A DNA stretch of 64,000 nt from Devosia sp. FKR38 (GTDB lineage Bacteria; Pseudomonadota; Alphaproteobacteria; Rhizobiales; Devosiaceae): NCBI RefSeq assembly GCF_005222805.1, contig NZ_STGC01000005.1, positions 1,278,456 through 1,342,455 on the forward strand, written 5' to 3'. The translations under genes and the position numbers were made by a program. The notes under the pieces were generated by a model, which worked only from the letters and a program-made list of their open reading frames with translations, was not told the origin of the DNA and did no database searches. This document shows positions 26,893 through 36,308 of the stretch, one piece after another (positions within the stretch are counted from its first letter, which is position 1; each line of letters starts with the position of its first letter).

Positions 26893-28246
26893 AACGCAGG
26901 GCCTCGACCGGATCATATTGCGCGGCGCGCCAGGCCGGATAGAGCGTCGCCAGGAAGCTCAGCCCCAGTGCCAGGCAGATCACCACGGCCACTTCGACCG
27001 GATCGGTCTTGGACGGCAGCGAGGAGAGGTAGAACACCTCCGGCGGAAAGATCGCCACGCCCAGCGAATTGGAGAGGAAGGCCCGCAGCGGCTCGGCATT
27101 GGCGGCCACGATCAGCCCCAGCACCACGCCCGACATGGTGCCGATCACACCAATGGTCGTGCCGGTGATCGAAAAGATGCGCATGATCGCCCCGCGCGTC
27201 GCGCCCATGGTGCGCAGCACGGCGATGTCGGAGCTCTTGTCCTTCACCAGCATGATGAGGCTGGAAATGATGTTGAACGCTGCCACCAGGATAATCATCG
27301 AGAGGATCGTGAACATCACCACCCGCTCCACCTGCAGCGCCGAGAAGAATGTCTCGTTGCGCTGCTGCCAGTCGGTCAGCACCAGCGGCCGCGTCGACGG
27401 ATCGGCCTGCAGCTTGACGCGCATGCCGGCCACATCGTCGGGGTCCTTGATGAAGATCTCGGCCGCCGAGGCCTTGCCCACGCGCTGATAGGCGGCGTCG
27501 ATCTCGGCGTCGCTGGCCAGCGGGTCGAGCGGCTTCTGCCCAGGCTTGAGCACCTCGTCGACCAGCTTGAAATAGTCCTGCGCCGGCTCGAGCGGCATGT
27601 ACATAAAGAAGCTGTCGAACTCGACCATGCCCAGGTCAAAGATCACATTGACCGGATAGGATTTGATCTGCGGCGTCGTGCCAAAGGGCGTCATCGCCCC
27701 GTCCGGCGTGATGATGGTCACCTGGTCGCCCAGCGACACGCCCAGCGTCTGCGCCAGACGATAGCCGATGGCCACGCCCTTGCTGGTGTCCCAATTGTCC
27801 CAGCCGCCCTGCTTGGCCGCATCATGCAGCAGCTTGAGCTTGGCGATATTCTCTTCGTCCATGCCGCGCACGGTCACGCCCGTGGAGCTGCCATTGCCGG
27901 AAGCCAGCACCTGGCCCTCGACGAAATAGACGGCGAAATCCACGCCATCGATCTTTTGCAGCGAGGCTACGGTTTCCTTGTAATCGGTGAATTCCCGCTC
28001 AATCGGATAGGCAGTGAAATGCCCGTTCAGCCCCAGGATCTTGGTCAGCAGCTCGGCGCGGAAGCCGTTCATCACCGACATGACGACGATCAGTGTCGCC
28101 ACGCCAATCGCCACGCCCACCATGGTGAGGCTGGCGATCACCGAGATGAACGCCTCCTTGCGCCGGGCGCGCAGATAGCGGCCCGCCACAATCCATTCAA
28201 AGCGCGAGAAGGCGCGCGTGCCCTTGTTCAGTGCAGGCGTCGCCAT
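26885..28246 (-). CDS. Lipoprotein-releasing system permease LolC/LolE
   Basis: A 453-aa permease with one N-terminal transmembrane helix, a large periplasmic domain, and three C-terminal helices in the FtsX domain, the LolC/E/F pattern. The segment [16 protein letters not shown] at the N-terminus is characteristic. Only one permease gene is present, so it may work as a homodimer (a LolF-like arrangement). The ATG at 28246 is used; a TTG at 28255 would overlap the proS stop. It is downstream of proS and upstream of lolD. Confidence 0.93.
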   Translation of the reverse strand: MATPALNKGTRAFSRFEWIVAGRYLRARRKEAFISVIASLTMVGVAIGVATLIVVMSVMNGFRAELLTKILGLNGHFTAYPIEREFTDYKETVASLQKIDGVDFAVYFVEGQVLASGNGSSTGVTVRGMDEENIAKLKLLHDAAKQGGWDNWDTSKGVAIGYRLAQTLGVSLGDQVTIITPDGAMTPFGTTPQIKSYPVNVIFDLGMVEFDSFFMYMPLEPAQDYFKLVDEVLKPGQKPLDPLASDAEIDAAYQRVGKASAAEIFIKDPDDVAGMRVKLQADPSTRPLVLTDWQQRNETFFSALQVERVVMFTILSMIILVAAFNIISSLIMLVKDKSSDIAVLRTMGATRGAIMRIFSITGTTIGVIGTMSGVVLGLIVAANAEPLRAFLSNSLGVAIFPPEVFYLSSLPSKTDPVEVAVVICLALGLSFLATLYPAWRAAQYDPVEALRYE

Positions 28247-28251
28247 CTCGG

Positions 28252-29601
28252 TCAAATATCGGTCTTTCTCTGCGGTTCGATCAGGCCCTTGAGGCGGGCC
28301 ACGGCCGCGGCGATCGGCAGCGTTTCGCGCTCGCCGGTCTTGCGGTGCTTGATCTCGGCTTCGCCCGATTTCAGCCCGCGCGGCCCCAGGATGATCTGAT
28401 AGGGAATGCCGATCAGGTCCGCCGTGGTGAACTTGGCCCCGGCGCCCTGGTCGCGATCATCATAGAGCATGTCGAGGCCTGCCGCGTTGAGCTCTGCATA
28501 GAGCGCATCGCAGGCGGCGTCGCATTCGGCATCGCCGGCCTTGAGATTGATCAGCACGGCCTCGAACGGCGCCACCGACACCGGCCAGACAATGCCAGCG
28601 TCGTCGTGGAACGCCTCGATCAATGCGGGCACCAGCCGGGTCGGCCCGATGCCATACGATCCCATATGCACGGTGATTTCCTTGCCATCGGGCCCGGTGA
28701 CGCTGGCCTTCATCGGCTCGGAATACTTGGTGCCGAAGTAGAAAATATGGCCAACTTCGATACCGCGCGCCGAAACGCGATTTTCTTCCGGCACGCTGGC
28801 CTCGAACTCGGCCATGTCGACCATTTCTTCGGTCGCGGCATAGAGCGACGTCCAGTCCTCGAAGATCGGCTTGAGGTCGCCGCGGAAATCGGTGTCGGGC
28901 CCGGGAATGGGCTTGTCGAGCAGGCGCTTGTCGCAGAACACCGCGCTCTCGCCCGTGTCGGCCAGCACGATCCACTCATGGCTGAGGTCGCCGCCGATGG
29001 GGCCGGTGTCGGCGCGCATCGGAATGGCGGTCAGGCCCATGCGGGCATAGGTGCGCATGTAAGCCACGAACATCCGCTCGTAAGCCTTGACGGCATCTTC
29101 CTTGTTCAGATCGAACGAATAGGCGTCCTTCATCAGGAATTCGCGGCTACGCATGGTGCCGAAGCGCGGACGCACCTCGTCGCGGAACTTCCACTGGATG
29201 TGGTACAGGTTCAGCGGCAGGTCCTTGTAGGATTTCACATAGGTGCGGAAGATGTCGGTGATCATCTCCTCATTGGTCGGGCCGTAGAGGAATTCGCGCT
29301 CGTGCCGGTCCTCGATGCGCAGCATTTCCTTGCCATAGGCGTCATAGCGCCCGCTTTCGCGCCACAGGTCGGCCGACTGGATGGTGGGCATCAGCAATTG
29401 CACCGCGCCGGAGCGATTCTGCTCCTCTTCGATGATCTTCTGCACCTTCATCAGCACTTTGTAGCCCAGCGGCAGCCAAGTGTAGAGGCCGGACGCCTGT
29501 TGGCGCACCATGCCCGCCCGCAGCATCAGGCGATGCGATACGATCTCGGCGTCCTTGGGAACGTCGCGCAGCACCGGCAAAAAATAGCGAGACAGGCGCA
29601 T
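28252..29601 (-). CDS. proS: Prolyl-tRNA synthetase, short bacterial type
   Basis: A class II synthetase of 449 aa charging tRNA(Pro). Class II motifs are visible: motif 1 near [19 protein letters not shown], motif 2 in [17 protein letters not shown], and motif 3 in [16 protein letters not shown]. The C-terminal anticodon-binding domain is present. The long editing insert between motifs 2 and 3 is absent, as usual in alphaproteobacteria. The ATG at 29601 has TCTGGAG five bases upstream. The next gene, lolC/E, starts 5 bases after the stop. Confidence 0.97.
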   Translation of the reverse strand: MRLSRYFLPVLRDVPKDAEIVSHRLMLRAGMVRQQASGLYTWLPLGYKVLMKVQKIIEEEQNRSGAVQLLMPTIQSADLWRESGRYDAYGKEMLRIEDRHEREFLYGPTNEEMITDIFRTYVKSYKDLPLNLYHIQWKFRDEVRPRFGTMRSREFLMKDAYSFDLNKEDAVKAYERMFVAYMRTYARMGLTAIPMRADTGPIGGDLSHEWIVLADTGESAVFCDKRLLDKPIPGPDTDFRGDLKPIFEDWTSLYAATEEMVDMAEFEASVPEENRVSARGIEVGHIFYFGTKYSEPMKASVTGPDGKEITVHMGSYGIGPTRLVPALIEAFHDDAGIVWPVSVAPFEAVLINLKAGDAECDAACDALYAELNAAGLDMLYDDRDQGAGAKFTTADLIGIPYQIILGPRGLKSGEAEIKHRKTGERETLPIAAAVARLKGLIEPQRKTDI

Positions 29602-29640
29602 GTGAACTCCAGAATGACCGTCGACTCGTGACTTTTCTTG

Positions 29641-29877
29641 ATGCCCACTCAAATCCTACTCGTCCATCCGATGCAAGCATGGAAGGCATGCAGAATCTGC
29701 GTGACAGCCCCTCTCCGACTTGTTAGTGTCACGACCAATCAAGCACAGGCGGTCACAATCCGCCGGACGTCGACAACGTCAAGGGAGGAGCGTTGGCCGC
29801 CGCTTTCAATAGCGTGCCTAAGACCAGCGTATTGTCGATCAAACTTATTGAGCGGGGCCTTGTGCCCCGCTTTTTTT
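29641..29877 (+). ncRNA. Possible leader or small RNA ending in an orphan terminator
   Basis: The 316-base divergent gap between proS and the MmcQ gene holds several small hairpins on the plus strand: GTGACA/TGTCAC (29701-29732), GGCGG/CCGCC (29748-29764), and GACGT/ACGTC (29766-29780). They are followed by a true intrinsic terminator at 29852-29877. No plus-strand gene precedes it. The unit may be a small RNA or an attenuated leader. I could not find a convincing promoter, so confidence is low. Confidence 0.3.
29852..29877 (+). terminator. Rho-independent terminator with no upstream gene
   Basis: A 7-bp stem GCGGGGC/GCCCCGC with a five-base loop is followed by seven Ts. It lies 41 bases upstream of the MmcQ ATG and on the same strand, so it could abort transcription into that gene. 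Confidence 0.9.
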
Positions 29878-29917
29878 ATGCTGCGGCAGAAGCTTGTTGG
29901 GCAGAGGAGGCTTTTTG

Positions 29918-30244
29918 ATGGCCACGCAAGACGATCTGCGCCGCCTTGCCCTGGCGCTGGCCGGCACCATCGAAGCGCCCCATGTCGATCGCCGGGCTTT
30001 CAGGGTGCACCGCATCTATGCCACGCTGGCGGCCGATGGCGCCACGGCAAACCTCAAGTTCACGCCTGACGAGCAGGCCCTCAAATGCATGGTTGCGCCA
30101 GCGATTTTCGCACCGCTCGACAATGCCTGGGGCCGTCAGGGCTGGACCACGCTGACCCTGGCCACAGCCACCGAAGCCGATCTCGCCGCCGCCCTCGCCA
30201 TGGCCCACGCCCACGCCATCACCAAGCCATCCCGCAAACGCTAG
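29918..30244 (+). CDS. MmcQ/YjbR family DNA-binding protein
   Basis: A 108-aa protein of the MmcQ/YjbR fold, a small double-wing family that binds DNA in some members; cellular role unknown. The segments VDRRAFRV..IYATL and ANLKFTPDEQ fit the family. GAGGAGG lies 7 bases before the ATG. It is the only plus-strand gene between 26.2 and 53 kb, and an intrinsic terminator lies just upstream. Confidence 0.8.
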   Translation: MATQDDLRRLALALAGTIEAPHVDRRAFRVHRIYATLAADGATANLKFTPDEQALKCMVAPAIFAPLDNAWGRQGWTTLTLATATEADLAAALAMAHAHAITKPSRKR

Positions 30245-30329
30245 GCCGACCGGTGCGACGGGTGTGAGAAGGGATGCCTGAGGCAGACCAAGGCACACGA
30301 GGGACCAGCCCTCAGACGAGTCCTCGCGC

Positions 30330-30581
30330 TCAGCGATTCCAGTAGTGATGCAGCGTCTCGTTGGACATAGCCCACATCAGCAGCGCCGTGAGCAGGATCG
30401 CCAGTGCGGTGGCTATCAGTGCCTTGCGCAGGATGCGTGGGCGCACCGGTGCGCCGGGATCGCTGCCGGCGACGACCTTCTCGCCCGTTTCGTGGAAGCT
30501 CTGGTTGCCGATCGGCAGTACAGCCACAAAGCTGATCCACCACATCACGAAGAATACGGCGATGAGCGACCCGATCTGCAT
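30330..30581 (-). CDS. DUF1467 membrane protein
   Basis: An 83-aa protein with two hydrophobic helices (about residues 3-22 and 55-75), matching DUF1467. Function is unknown. Relatives usually sit between rnj and proS in alphaproteobacteria, as here. I chose the ATG at 30581 (MQIGSL) because CAGGACAG lies upstream; longer frames have a non-membrane, arginine-rich N-terminus that is probably not coding. Confidence 0.82.
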   Translation of the reverse strand: MQIGSLIAVFFVMWWISFVAVLPIGNQSFHETGEKVVAGSDPGAPVRPRILRKALIATALAILLTALLMWAMSNETLHHYWNR

Positions 30582-30657
30582 GGTCTGTCCTGGCGACTGA
30601 GGAAAAAGTCTAGGCCGCCAGCATACGCCCGCGGCCCTTGGTGGCGATAGCAGCAAT

Positions 30658-30695
30658 CTTGTCGCGGCACGCCCGAGCCGGCCCACCGCGACAAG
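30658..30695 (-). terminator. Long hairpin after rnj
   Basis: A perfect 10-bp stem (CTTGTCGCGG at 30658-30667 with CCGCGACAAG at 30686-30695) and an 18-base loop sits 9 bases past the rnj stop. No U-run follows, so it may protect the 3' end rather than terminate. Confidence 0.55.
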
Positions 30696-30703
30696 TCGAG
30701 GCG

Positions 30704-32377
30704 TCAGACGCGGTGCACGAACACTGAGACATTGGGTTTGCGGCCCCAATAGGCATTCACTTCGTTGCGAATGGCCTTGAAGATTGCAGAGTTGAGCACT
30801 TCGGTGTCGCTGCGGCGCTTGGGCGGCATGGACTTGAGCACACCCTCGATGGTGTCTTCCACCAGTTCGGTCAGCGACTCATCCTCGGTCTCGGGCAGGC
30901 CGTCGATCACCAGATCGGGGCCCGACACCACCTGGCCGCTGCCATTGACGCACAGGCTCACCACCACATGGCCACCGAACGACAGCCGGCGACGGCCTTT
31001 GACGCCCGATTCTTCGGGCGTGCAGAGCACGAGACCGTCGAGATAAAGCTCGCCGGTGCGCACTTCGCCCGGCAACAGGATCGGCTCGGGGAACAGGCGC
31101 ACCATGTCGCCATTGCGGGCTTCGCACACATTGGCAATGCCCGATTCCCGGCCCAGCTTGGCGTGGGCAGTCAGGTGCACAGCCTCGCCATGCACCGGCA
31201 CCAGCACGTCGGGCTTGAGCCAGCTATAGAGCTGGCGCATCTCGTCGCGACGCGGATGGCCGGTCACATGCACCAGCCCGTCATTGGCGGTGATCACCTC
31301 GACGCCCTGGTCGATGAGCTGGTTCTGGATGTCGATGACTTCGCGCTCATTGCCCGGAATGGCCCAGGACGAGAAGATCATGCGATCGCCGGCCGTCAGC
31401 GCGATCACCGGATGATCGCCGCGGGCGATACGGGCAATGGCGGCACGCGCCTCGCCCTGGCTGCCGGTGCAGATCAGCACGATCTTGTTGCGCGCAATGC
31501 TGCGATAGGCGTCCTGGTCAAGCAGCGGCGGCAGGCCTTCCAACATGCCCAGCTCACGGGCAATGCCCATGATGCGGTGCAGCGACCGGCCCGACATCAC
31601 CACCTGGCGCCCCGCCTTCTCGGCGGCGCGAACGATGGAGATCACCCGGCCCACATTGGAGGCGAAGGTTGTCACGGCCACCCGGTTGGGCGCCTCGGCA
31701 ATCATGGCTGCCAGATTGGCCGCGACTTCCGCCTCGCTCGGGCTTTCGCCTTCCTTGAGCGCATTGGTGGAATCGCAGACCAGGGCCAGCGGCGTCGAGC
31801 GGTCTTCGCCGATCGCCTTGAGCCGCGCCACATCGGTGGGAGCGTTACCCACGGGCGTCGGATCGAGCTTCCAGTCGCCGGTGTGCAGCACGCGGGCAAT
31901 CGGGGTCGAGATCAGCAGCGCGTTCGATTCGGGGATCGAGTGCGCCACATTGATGGCCTCGATGGTGAAGGGGCCAACCGTGAACGGCTTGCCGGGCACC
32001 ATGATGGTCACGTCGACATTTTCGACAATGCCATCCCCTGCCCGCTTGGCGGCCAGCATGGCGGCGGTGAATCGGGTGGCGAACACCGGCTTCTCAAACC
32101 CCGGCCACAGGTCGAGCACGGCGCCGTAATGGTCTTCGTGGCTATGCGTGAGGATAAGGCCGAGCACGTCGTCAGCGCGTTCCTCGAGAAATTCCGGATC
32201 GGCCATGATCAGCTCGATACCCGGCAGATCCGGCCCGCCGAAGGTCACGCCGCAATCGACCACGATCCACTTGCGGGATTTCTCCGGCCCGAAGCCGTAG
32301 GCGCCCATATTCATGCCGATCTCGCCGACGCCGCCAAGCGGCACAAATACGAGCTCGTCCCTTTGGGTTTTAGCCAT
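30704..32377 (-). CDS. rnj: Ribonuclease J
   Basis: A metallo-beta-lactamase/beta-CASP ribonuclease of 557 aa with 5'-3' exonuclease and endonuclease activity in RNA processing. The metal motif is HSHEDH at residues 78-83; further motifs include HTGDWKLDP and ending VTGHPRRDE and PVHGEAVHL. The start is ATG 32377 (MAKTQRDEL); an upstream extension to 32476 lacks similarity. It follows birA by 70 bases. RNase J with RNase R in one region suggests a mixed RNA-decay set, as in other alphaproteobacteria. Confidence 0.96.
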   Translation of the reverse strand: MAKTQRDELVFVPLGGVGEIGMNMGAYGFGPEKSRKWIVVDCGVTFGGPDLPGIELIMADPEFLEERADDVLGLILTHSHEDHYGAVLDLWPGFEKPVFATRFTAAMLAAKRAGDGIVENVDVTIMVPGKPFTVGPFTIEAINVAHSIPESNALLISTPIARVLHTGDWKLDPTPVGNAPTDVARLKAIGEDRSTPLALVCDSTNALKEGESPSEAEVAANLAAMIAEAPNRVAVTTFASNVGRVISIVRAAEKAGRQVVMSGRSLHRIMGIARELGMLEGLPPLLDQDAYRSIARNKIVLICTGSQGEARAAIARIARGDHPVIALTAGDRMIFSSWAIPGNEREVIDIQNQLIDQGVEVITANDGLVHVTGHPRRDEMRQLYSWLKPDVLVPVHGEAVHLTAHAKLGRESGIANVCEARNGDMVRLFPEPILLPGEVRTGELYLDGLVLCTPEESGVKGRRRLSFGGHVVVSLCVNGSGQVVSGPDLVIDGLPETEDESLTELVEDTIEGVLKSMPPKRRSDTEVLNSAIFKAIRNEVNAYWGRKPNVSVFVHRV

Positions 32378-32447
32378 GGGTCTTTCAGTCCTTTCGAGCG
32401 CAACGCCGGAGCGATCATTGGTCGCCGGTCGCCTGCGCAATTGATGG

Positions 32448-33278
32448 TCAGCTTCGGGCGCTGGCCGTTGCCCCAAAATGCACGTCGCCCGCCGTGATCG
32501 CGATCAGGCGGTCGTCCTCGGCGCGGACGATCAATCGTCCCGCGTCGTCGATTGTTTCAAAAATGCCGCGCAGCACGTCCCCGTCCTGGGTGACCGCTAC
32601 GGGTCCGCCGATCCCCGCGGCCGATGCCCGCCAGTCGGCCAGCACGGACGCCAGGCCCAGCCCGTCATTCCATTGGCCGAACACCTCGGCCCAGGCATCC
32701 GAGAGCGCCTCGAACACATCTTCGGCCGAGCGCGTCACGCCCAGACTGTTTATATAGGTCGCCGGATAGGGCAAATCATCGGGCGCCGCCACCACATTGA
32801 CGCCAATGCCGATGGCCACAGCGGACCGCCCGTCCGGCGTACGGTCCGCCTCGAGCAGGATGCCCGCCAGCTTGGCCCCATCGGCCAACATGTCATTGGG
32901 CCATTTGAGCGCCATGCGCCCGCGGCCATTGACGCTGTCAGCGCCATCCAGCCCGACCTTGACCAGCCCCTTGGGCAGGATACTGCCCAACGCCCGGTTG
33001 AGCGACACCCCCGCCACAAAGCCCAGCGTTGCCGTCACTGCGGGATCGCAGTCCGGCACCACCAGCAGCGTTGCCGCCAGATTGCCATGCGGATTGACCC
33101 AGGCCCGGCCACGCCGTCCGCGCCCGCTGGTCTGCTGCCGCGCGGCGAACCAGATGCCGCCAGGATCGCCGGCAGACGCCGCCGCCAGGGCTTCCTGATT
33201 GGTTGACCCAATGCTGTCAAAGCTGCGCAGCCGATAGCCGGCTGCGCGCGCCTTGGGTCCGAGCGCGAAGTCGGTCAC
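32448..33278 (-). CDS. birA: Biotin-[acetyl-CoA carboxylase] ligase
   Basis: A 276-aa biotin protein ligase that attaches biotin to the carboxyl-carrier protein of acetyl-CoA carboxylase. The biotinyl-AMP loop is GRGRRGRAW (from residue 52), and the catalytic lysine is in LKWPNDMLADG. There is no N-terminal helix-turn-helix domain, so it is not expected to repress transcription. Its start abuts the nuoN stop (33278/33279), so it is read from the nuo transcript. Confidence 0.95.
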   Translation of the reverse strand: MTDFALGPKARAAGYRLRSFDSIGSTNQEALAAASAGDPGGIWFAARQQTSGRGRRGRAWVNPHGNLAATLLVVPDCDPAVTATLGFVAGVSLNRALGSILPKGLVKVGLDGADSVNGRGRMALKWPNDMLADGAKLAGILLEADRTPDGRSAVAIGIGVNVVAAPDDLPYPATYINSLGVTRSAEDVFEALSDAWAEVFGQWNDGLGLASVLADWRASAAGIGGPVAVTQDGDVLRGIFETIDDAGRLIVRAEDDRLIAITAGDVHFGATASARS

Positions 33279-34724
33279 CTAGAACAGGCTTCCTGCAGCG
33301 GTCTGCGCCAACCCCGCCAGCGGTCCGCCGACGGTGAAGTAATAGGTCACCACCACAAAACCGGTCACGGCCATGATGATGTTGAGCTCGGCCGGAACCG
33401 CCTCGAACTCGCGCACCGGTGCGTCGAAATACATCACCTTGATTACGCGCAGGTAGTAGAAGGCGCTGATGGCCGAAGCCAGCACGCCGATCACCGCCAG
33501 CACATAGAGATGCGCATCGATGGCCGCCAGGAACACATGCCACTTGGCAAAGAAGCCAGCGAGCGGCGGCATGCCGATCAGCGAGAACATCACAATGGCC
33601 ATGATCGCGGCGACGAACGGACGGCGCTGTGCCGCACCGGCCAGATCCTCGATGGTTTCAACATAGCCCGCGCTGGTGCGCAGCGACAAGATGCAGGCAA
33701 ACAGCGCCACCGTCATGGTGACATAGATCGCCATATAGATCGCGACGCCTTCAACGCCACCCTGCGTCCCAGACGACAGGCCCACCAGGGCAAAGCCCAC
33801 GTGACCGATCGAGGAATAGGCAATCAGGCGCTTGATCGACTTCTGCCCGATGGCCGCAAAGGCCGCCAGCACCATCGAGGCGATGGAGAGGAAAATGACA
33901 ATCTGCTGCCAGTCATGGGCAATGCCCTGGAAGGTATCGGTCACCAGGCGCACCATGAGGGCCATGGCGGCAACCTTGGGCGCGGTGGCAAAGAAGGCCG
34001 TCACCGGGGTGGGCGCGCCTTCATAAACGTCGGGCGTCCACATGTGGAACGGCACGGCCGAGATCTTGAAGGCCACGCCGGCGAGCAGGAACACCACGCC
34101 AAAGATCAGGCCGAGCGAACGGCCTTCCTGAGCAATGGCGACCACGATTTCGCTGAGATTGGTGTGACCAGTAAAGCCATAGACCAGCGAAGAGCCATAG
34201 AGCAGCATGCCCGAGCTCAGTGCGCCCAGCACGAAGTACTTAAGGCCCGCTTCAGTCGCCTTGCTGTCCTCGCGCTTGATGGCCGCCAACACATAGAGCG
34301 ACAGCGACTGCAGCTCGAGGCCGACATAAAGGCTCATAAGGTCGTTGGCCGAAACCATCATCATCATGCCAAGCGTCGCCAGCACGACGAGCACGGCATA
34401 TTCATACTTGTGCGTGCCGTTTTCCTCGGCCCGCGGCAGCGCCAGCAGCAGCGAGAAGGCCGAGCCACCCAGCACGAGCGCCTTCATATAGCGCGCAAAG
34501 CCATCGGCGATAAACACGCCGTTGAACAGCACGCCGTCCTTGGGCTGCAGGATCACCAGGGCCGCAGTCACGATCAGCAGCAGCACGGCGCCATAGGACA
34601 CCAGCACCGAACGTTCCTTGTTGACCACAACGCCGAGCATGAGAAGCACCACGGCGCCAATCGCCAGAAGCATTTCCGGATAGGCGGGAGCCAGGCTCGC
34701 GAAATCGATAACGTCTGAGTTCAC
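33279..34724 (-). CDS. nuoN: NADH-quinone oxidoreductase subunit N
   Basis: One of the three antiporter-like, proton-pumping membrane subunits of complex I, related to Mrp antiporters. It is 481 aa with about 14 predicted helices. Typical sequences are VGLELQSLSLYVLAA (with the key Glu), AGVAFKISAVPFHMWTPDVYEGAPTP (with Lys and His), and IAYSSIGHVGF. It is the last nuo gene, 9 bases after nuoM and directly followed by birA. Confidence 0.97.
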   Translation of the reverse strand: MNSDVIDFASLAPAYPEMLLAIGAVVLLMLGVVVNKERSVLVSYGAVLLLIVTAALVILQPKDGVLFNGVFIADGFARYMKALVLGGSAFSLLLALPRAEENGTHKYEYAVLVVLATLGMMMMVSANDLMSLYVGLELQSLSLYVLAAIKREDSKATEAGLKYFVLGALSSGMLLYGSSLVYGFTGHTNLSEIVVAIAQEGRSLGLIFGVVFLLAGVAFKISAVPFHMWTPDVYEGAPTPVTAFFATAPKVAAMALMVRLVTDTFQGIAHDWQQIVIFLSIASMVLAAFAAIGQKSIKRLIAYSSIGHVGFALVGLSSGTQGGVEGVAIYMAIYVTMTVALFACILSLRTSAGYVETIEDLAGAAQRRPFVAAIMAIVMFSLIGMPPLAGFFAKWHVFLAAIDAHLYVLAVIGVLASAISAFYYLRVIKVMYFDAPVREFEAVPAELNIIMAVTGFVVVTYYFTVGGPLAGLAQTAAGSLF

Positions 34725-34733
34725 GGGACTCTC

Positions 34734-36308
34734 CTAGTGGGCAGCAGGCGCGGCGGCAGGCTCTTCAGCCGCAGCAACCGGTTCAGCATGGGCAAGGGGC
34801 GCCTGCGCATCAGCAAGCGAAACCGCCGGGTCAAGGCCAATGGCCGTGGCATAATTGGTCACCAGCCGGTTCACAGCCGCCGCCGTCGTGTCGAGGATCG
34901 GCGCCGGGTAGAAGCCGAACACGATGGTCAGCACGATCAGGGGATAGAGCATCACCTTTTCGCGCAGGTTGAGATCGAGAATGGCCTTGAGGCTGTCCTT
35001 GGTCAGCGCGCCGAAGATCACCCGGCGGTAGAGCCACAGGGCATAGGCCGCAGAGAAGATCACGCCAAAGGCCGCGCCGAACGCCACCCAGGTGTTGACC
35101 TGGAACACGCCGAGCATGGTGAGGAATTCACCGACAAAGCCCGAGGTGCCCGGGAGGCCGACATTGGCCATGGTGAACACCATGAAGGCAAAGGCATAGC
35201 GCGGCATGCGCTCAACCAGACCACCATAGGCTTCGATGTCACGGGTGTGCATGCGGTCGTAGATGACGCCAACACACAGGAACAGTGCGCCCGACACGAT
35301 GCCGTGCGAGATCATCTGGAACATCGCGCCCTGGATGCCCAGGGCATTGCCGGCAAAGATGCCCATGGTCACAAAGCCCATGTGCGCCACCGACGAATAG
35401 GCGATCAGCTTCTTGATGTCGGTCTGCACCAGCGCCACCAGCGAGGTGACAATGATCGCGGCAACCGACAGGAAGAACACGATATTGGCGAACTGGGCCG
35501 AGGCATCGGGGAACATCGAGATGCTGAAGCGCAGGAAACCATAGCCGCCCAGCTTGAGCAGAATTGCCGCCAGGATCACCGAGCCAGCGGTCGGCGCCTG
35601 CACGTGGGCTTCCGGCAACCAACGATGGAAAGGCCACATCGGCATCTTGACCGCCAGCGAGGCAAAGAAAGCCCACCACAGCCACGGCTGCCAGGACTTG
35701 GGGAATTCATGGGCAAGCAGCTTGGTGATGTCGGTCGTGCCGCCATTCCAATACATGGCCATGATCGCCAGCAGCATCAGCACCGAGCCGACGAAGGTAT
35801 AGAAGAAGAACTTGTAGCTGGCCTGGATGCGGGCTGCGCCGCCCCAGATGCCGATGATCAGGAACATCGGCAGCAGCGTGCCTTCGAAGAACACATAGAA
35901 CATGGCCAGATCGAGCGTGGTGAACACGCCGATCATCAGCGTCTCAAGGATCATGAACACGATCATGTATTCCTTGACCCGCTCGGTCACCGACTCCCAG
36001 CTCGCCAGGATGGCGAAGGGCATCAGCAGGGCCGTCAGCACCACGAACAGCACCGAGATGCCGTCCACGCCGACGCGATAGCCAATGCTGTCGCCGATCC
36101 AAGCCAGGTTGACCACGAACTGGAACCCGGCGTCGCTGGCATCAAACGCCCGCCACATCAGCAGCGACAGCACCAGCACCACGCCAGTGATGAGCAGTGC
36201 CGTCCAGCGGATGGCCGATTCCGCAGTGCGCGGCATCAGCAGGATCGCAATGGCACCCAGCATGGGCAGCCATGTGAGGACTGTGAGAATGGAGTTTTCG
36301 AAGGTCAT
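34734..36308 (-). CDS. nuoM: NADH-quinone oxidoreductase subunit M
   Basis: Second antiporter-like pump subunit, 524 aa. The conserved membrane Glu is in [13 protein letters not shown]; the pump lysine is in [33 protein letters not shown] and [13 protein letters not shown] are family hallmarks. The C-terminus is unusually Ala/Glu-rich and ends in AAPAAH, a short low-complexity tail. The ATG overlaps the nuoL stop by one base. Confidence 0.97.
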   Translation of the reverse strand: MTFENSILTVLTWLPMLGAIAILLMPRTAESAIRWTALLITGVVLVLSLLMWRAFDASDAGFQFVVNLAWIGDSIGYRVGVDGISVLFVVLTALLMPFAILASWESVTERVKEYMIVFMILETLMIGVFTTLDLAMFYVFFEGTLLPMFLIIGIWGGAARIQASYKFFFYTFVGSVLMLLAIMAMYWNGGTTDITKLLAHEFPKSWQPWLWWAFFASLAVKMPMWPFHRWLPEAHVQAPTAGSVILAAILLKLGGYGFLRFSISMFPDASAQFANIVFFLSVAAIIVTSLVALVQTDIKKLIAYSSVAHMGFVTMGIFAGNALGIQGAMFQMISHGIVSGALFLCVGVIYDRMHTRDIEAYGGLVERMPRYAFAFMVFTMANVGLPGTSGFVGEFLTMLGVFQVNTWVAFGAAFGVIFSAAYALWLYRRVIFGALTKDSLKAILDLNLREKVMLYPLIVLTIVFGFYPAPILDTTAAAVNRLVTNYATAIGLDPAVSLADAQAPLAHAEPVAAAEEPAAAPAAH

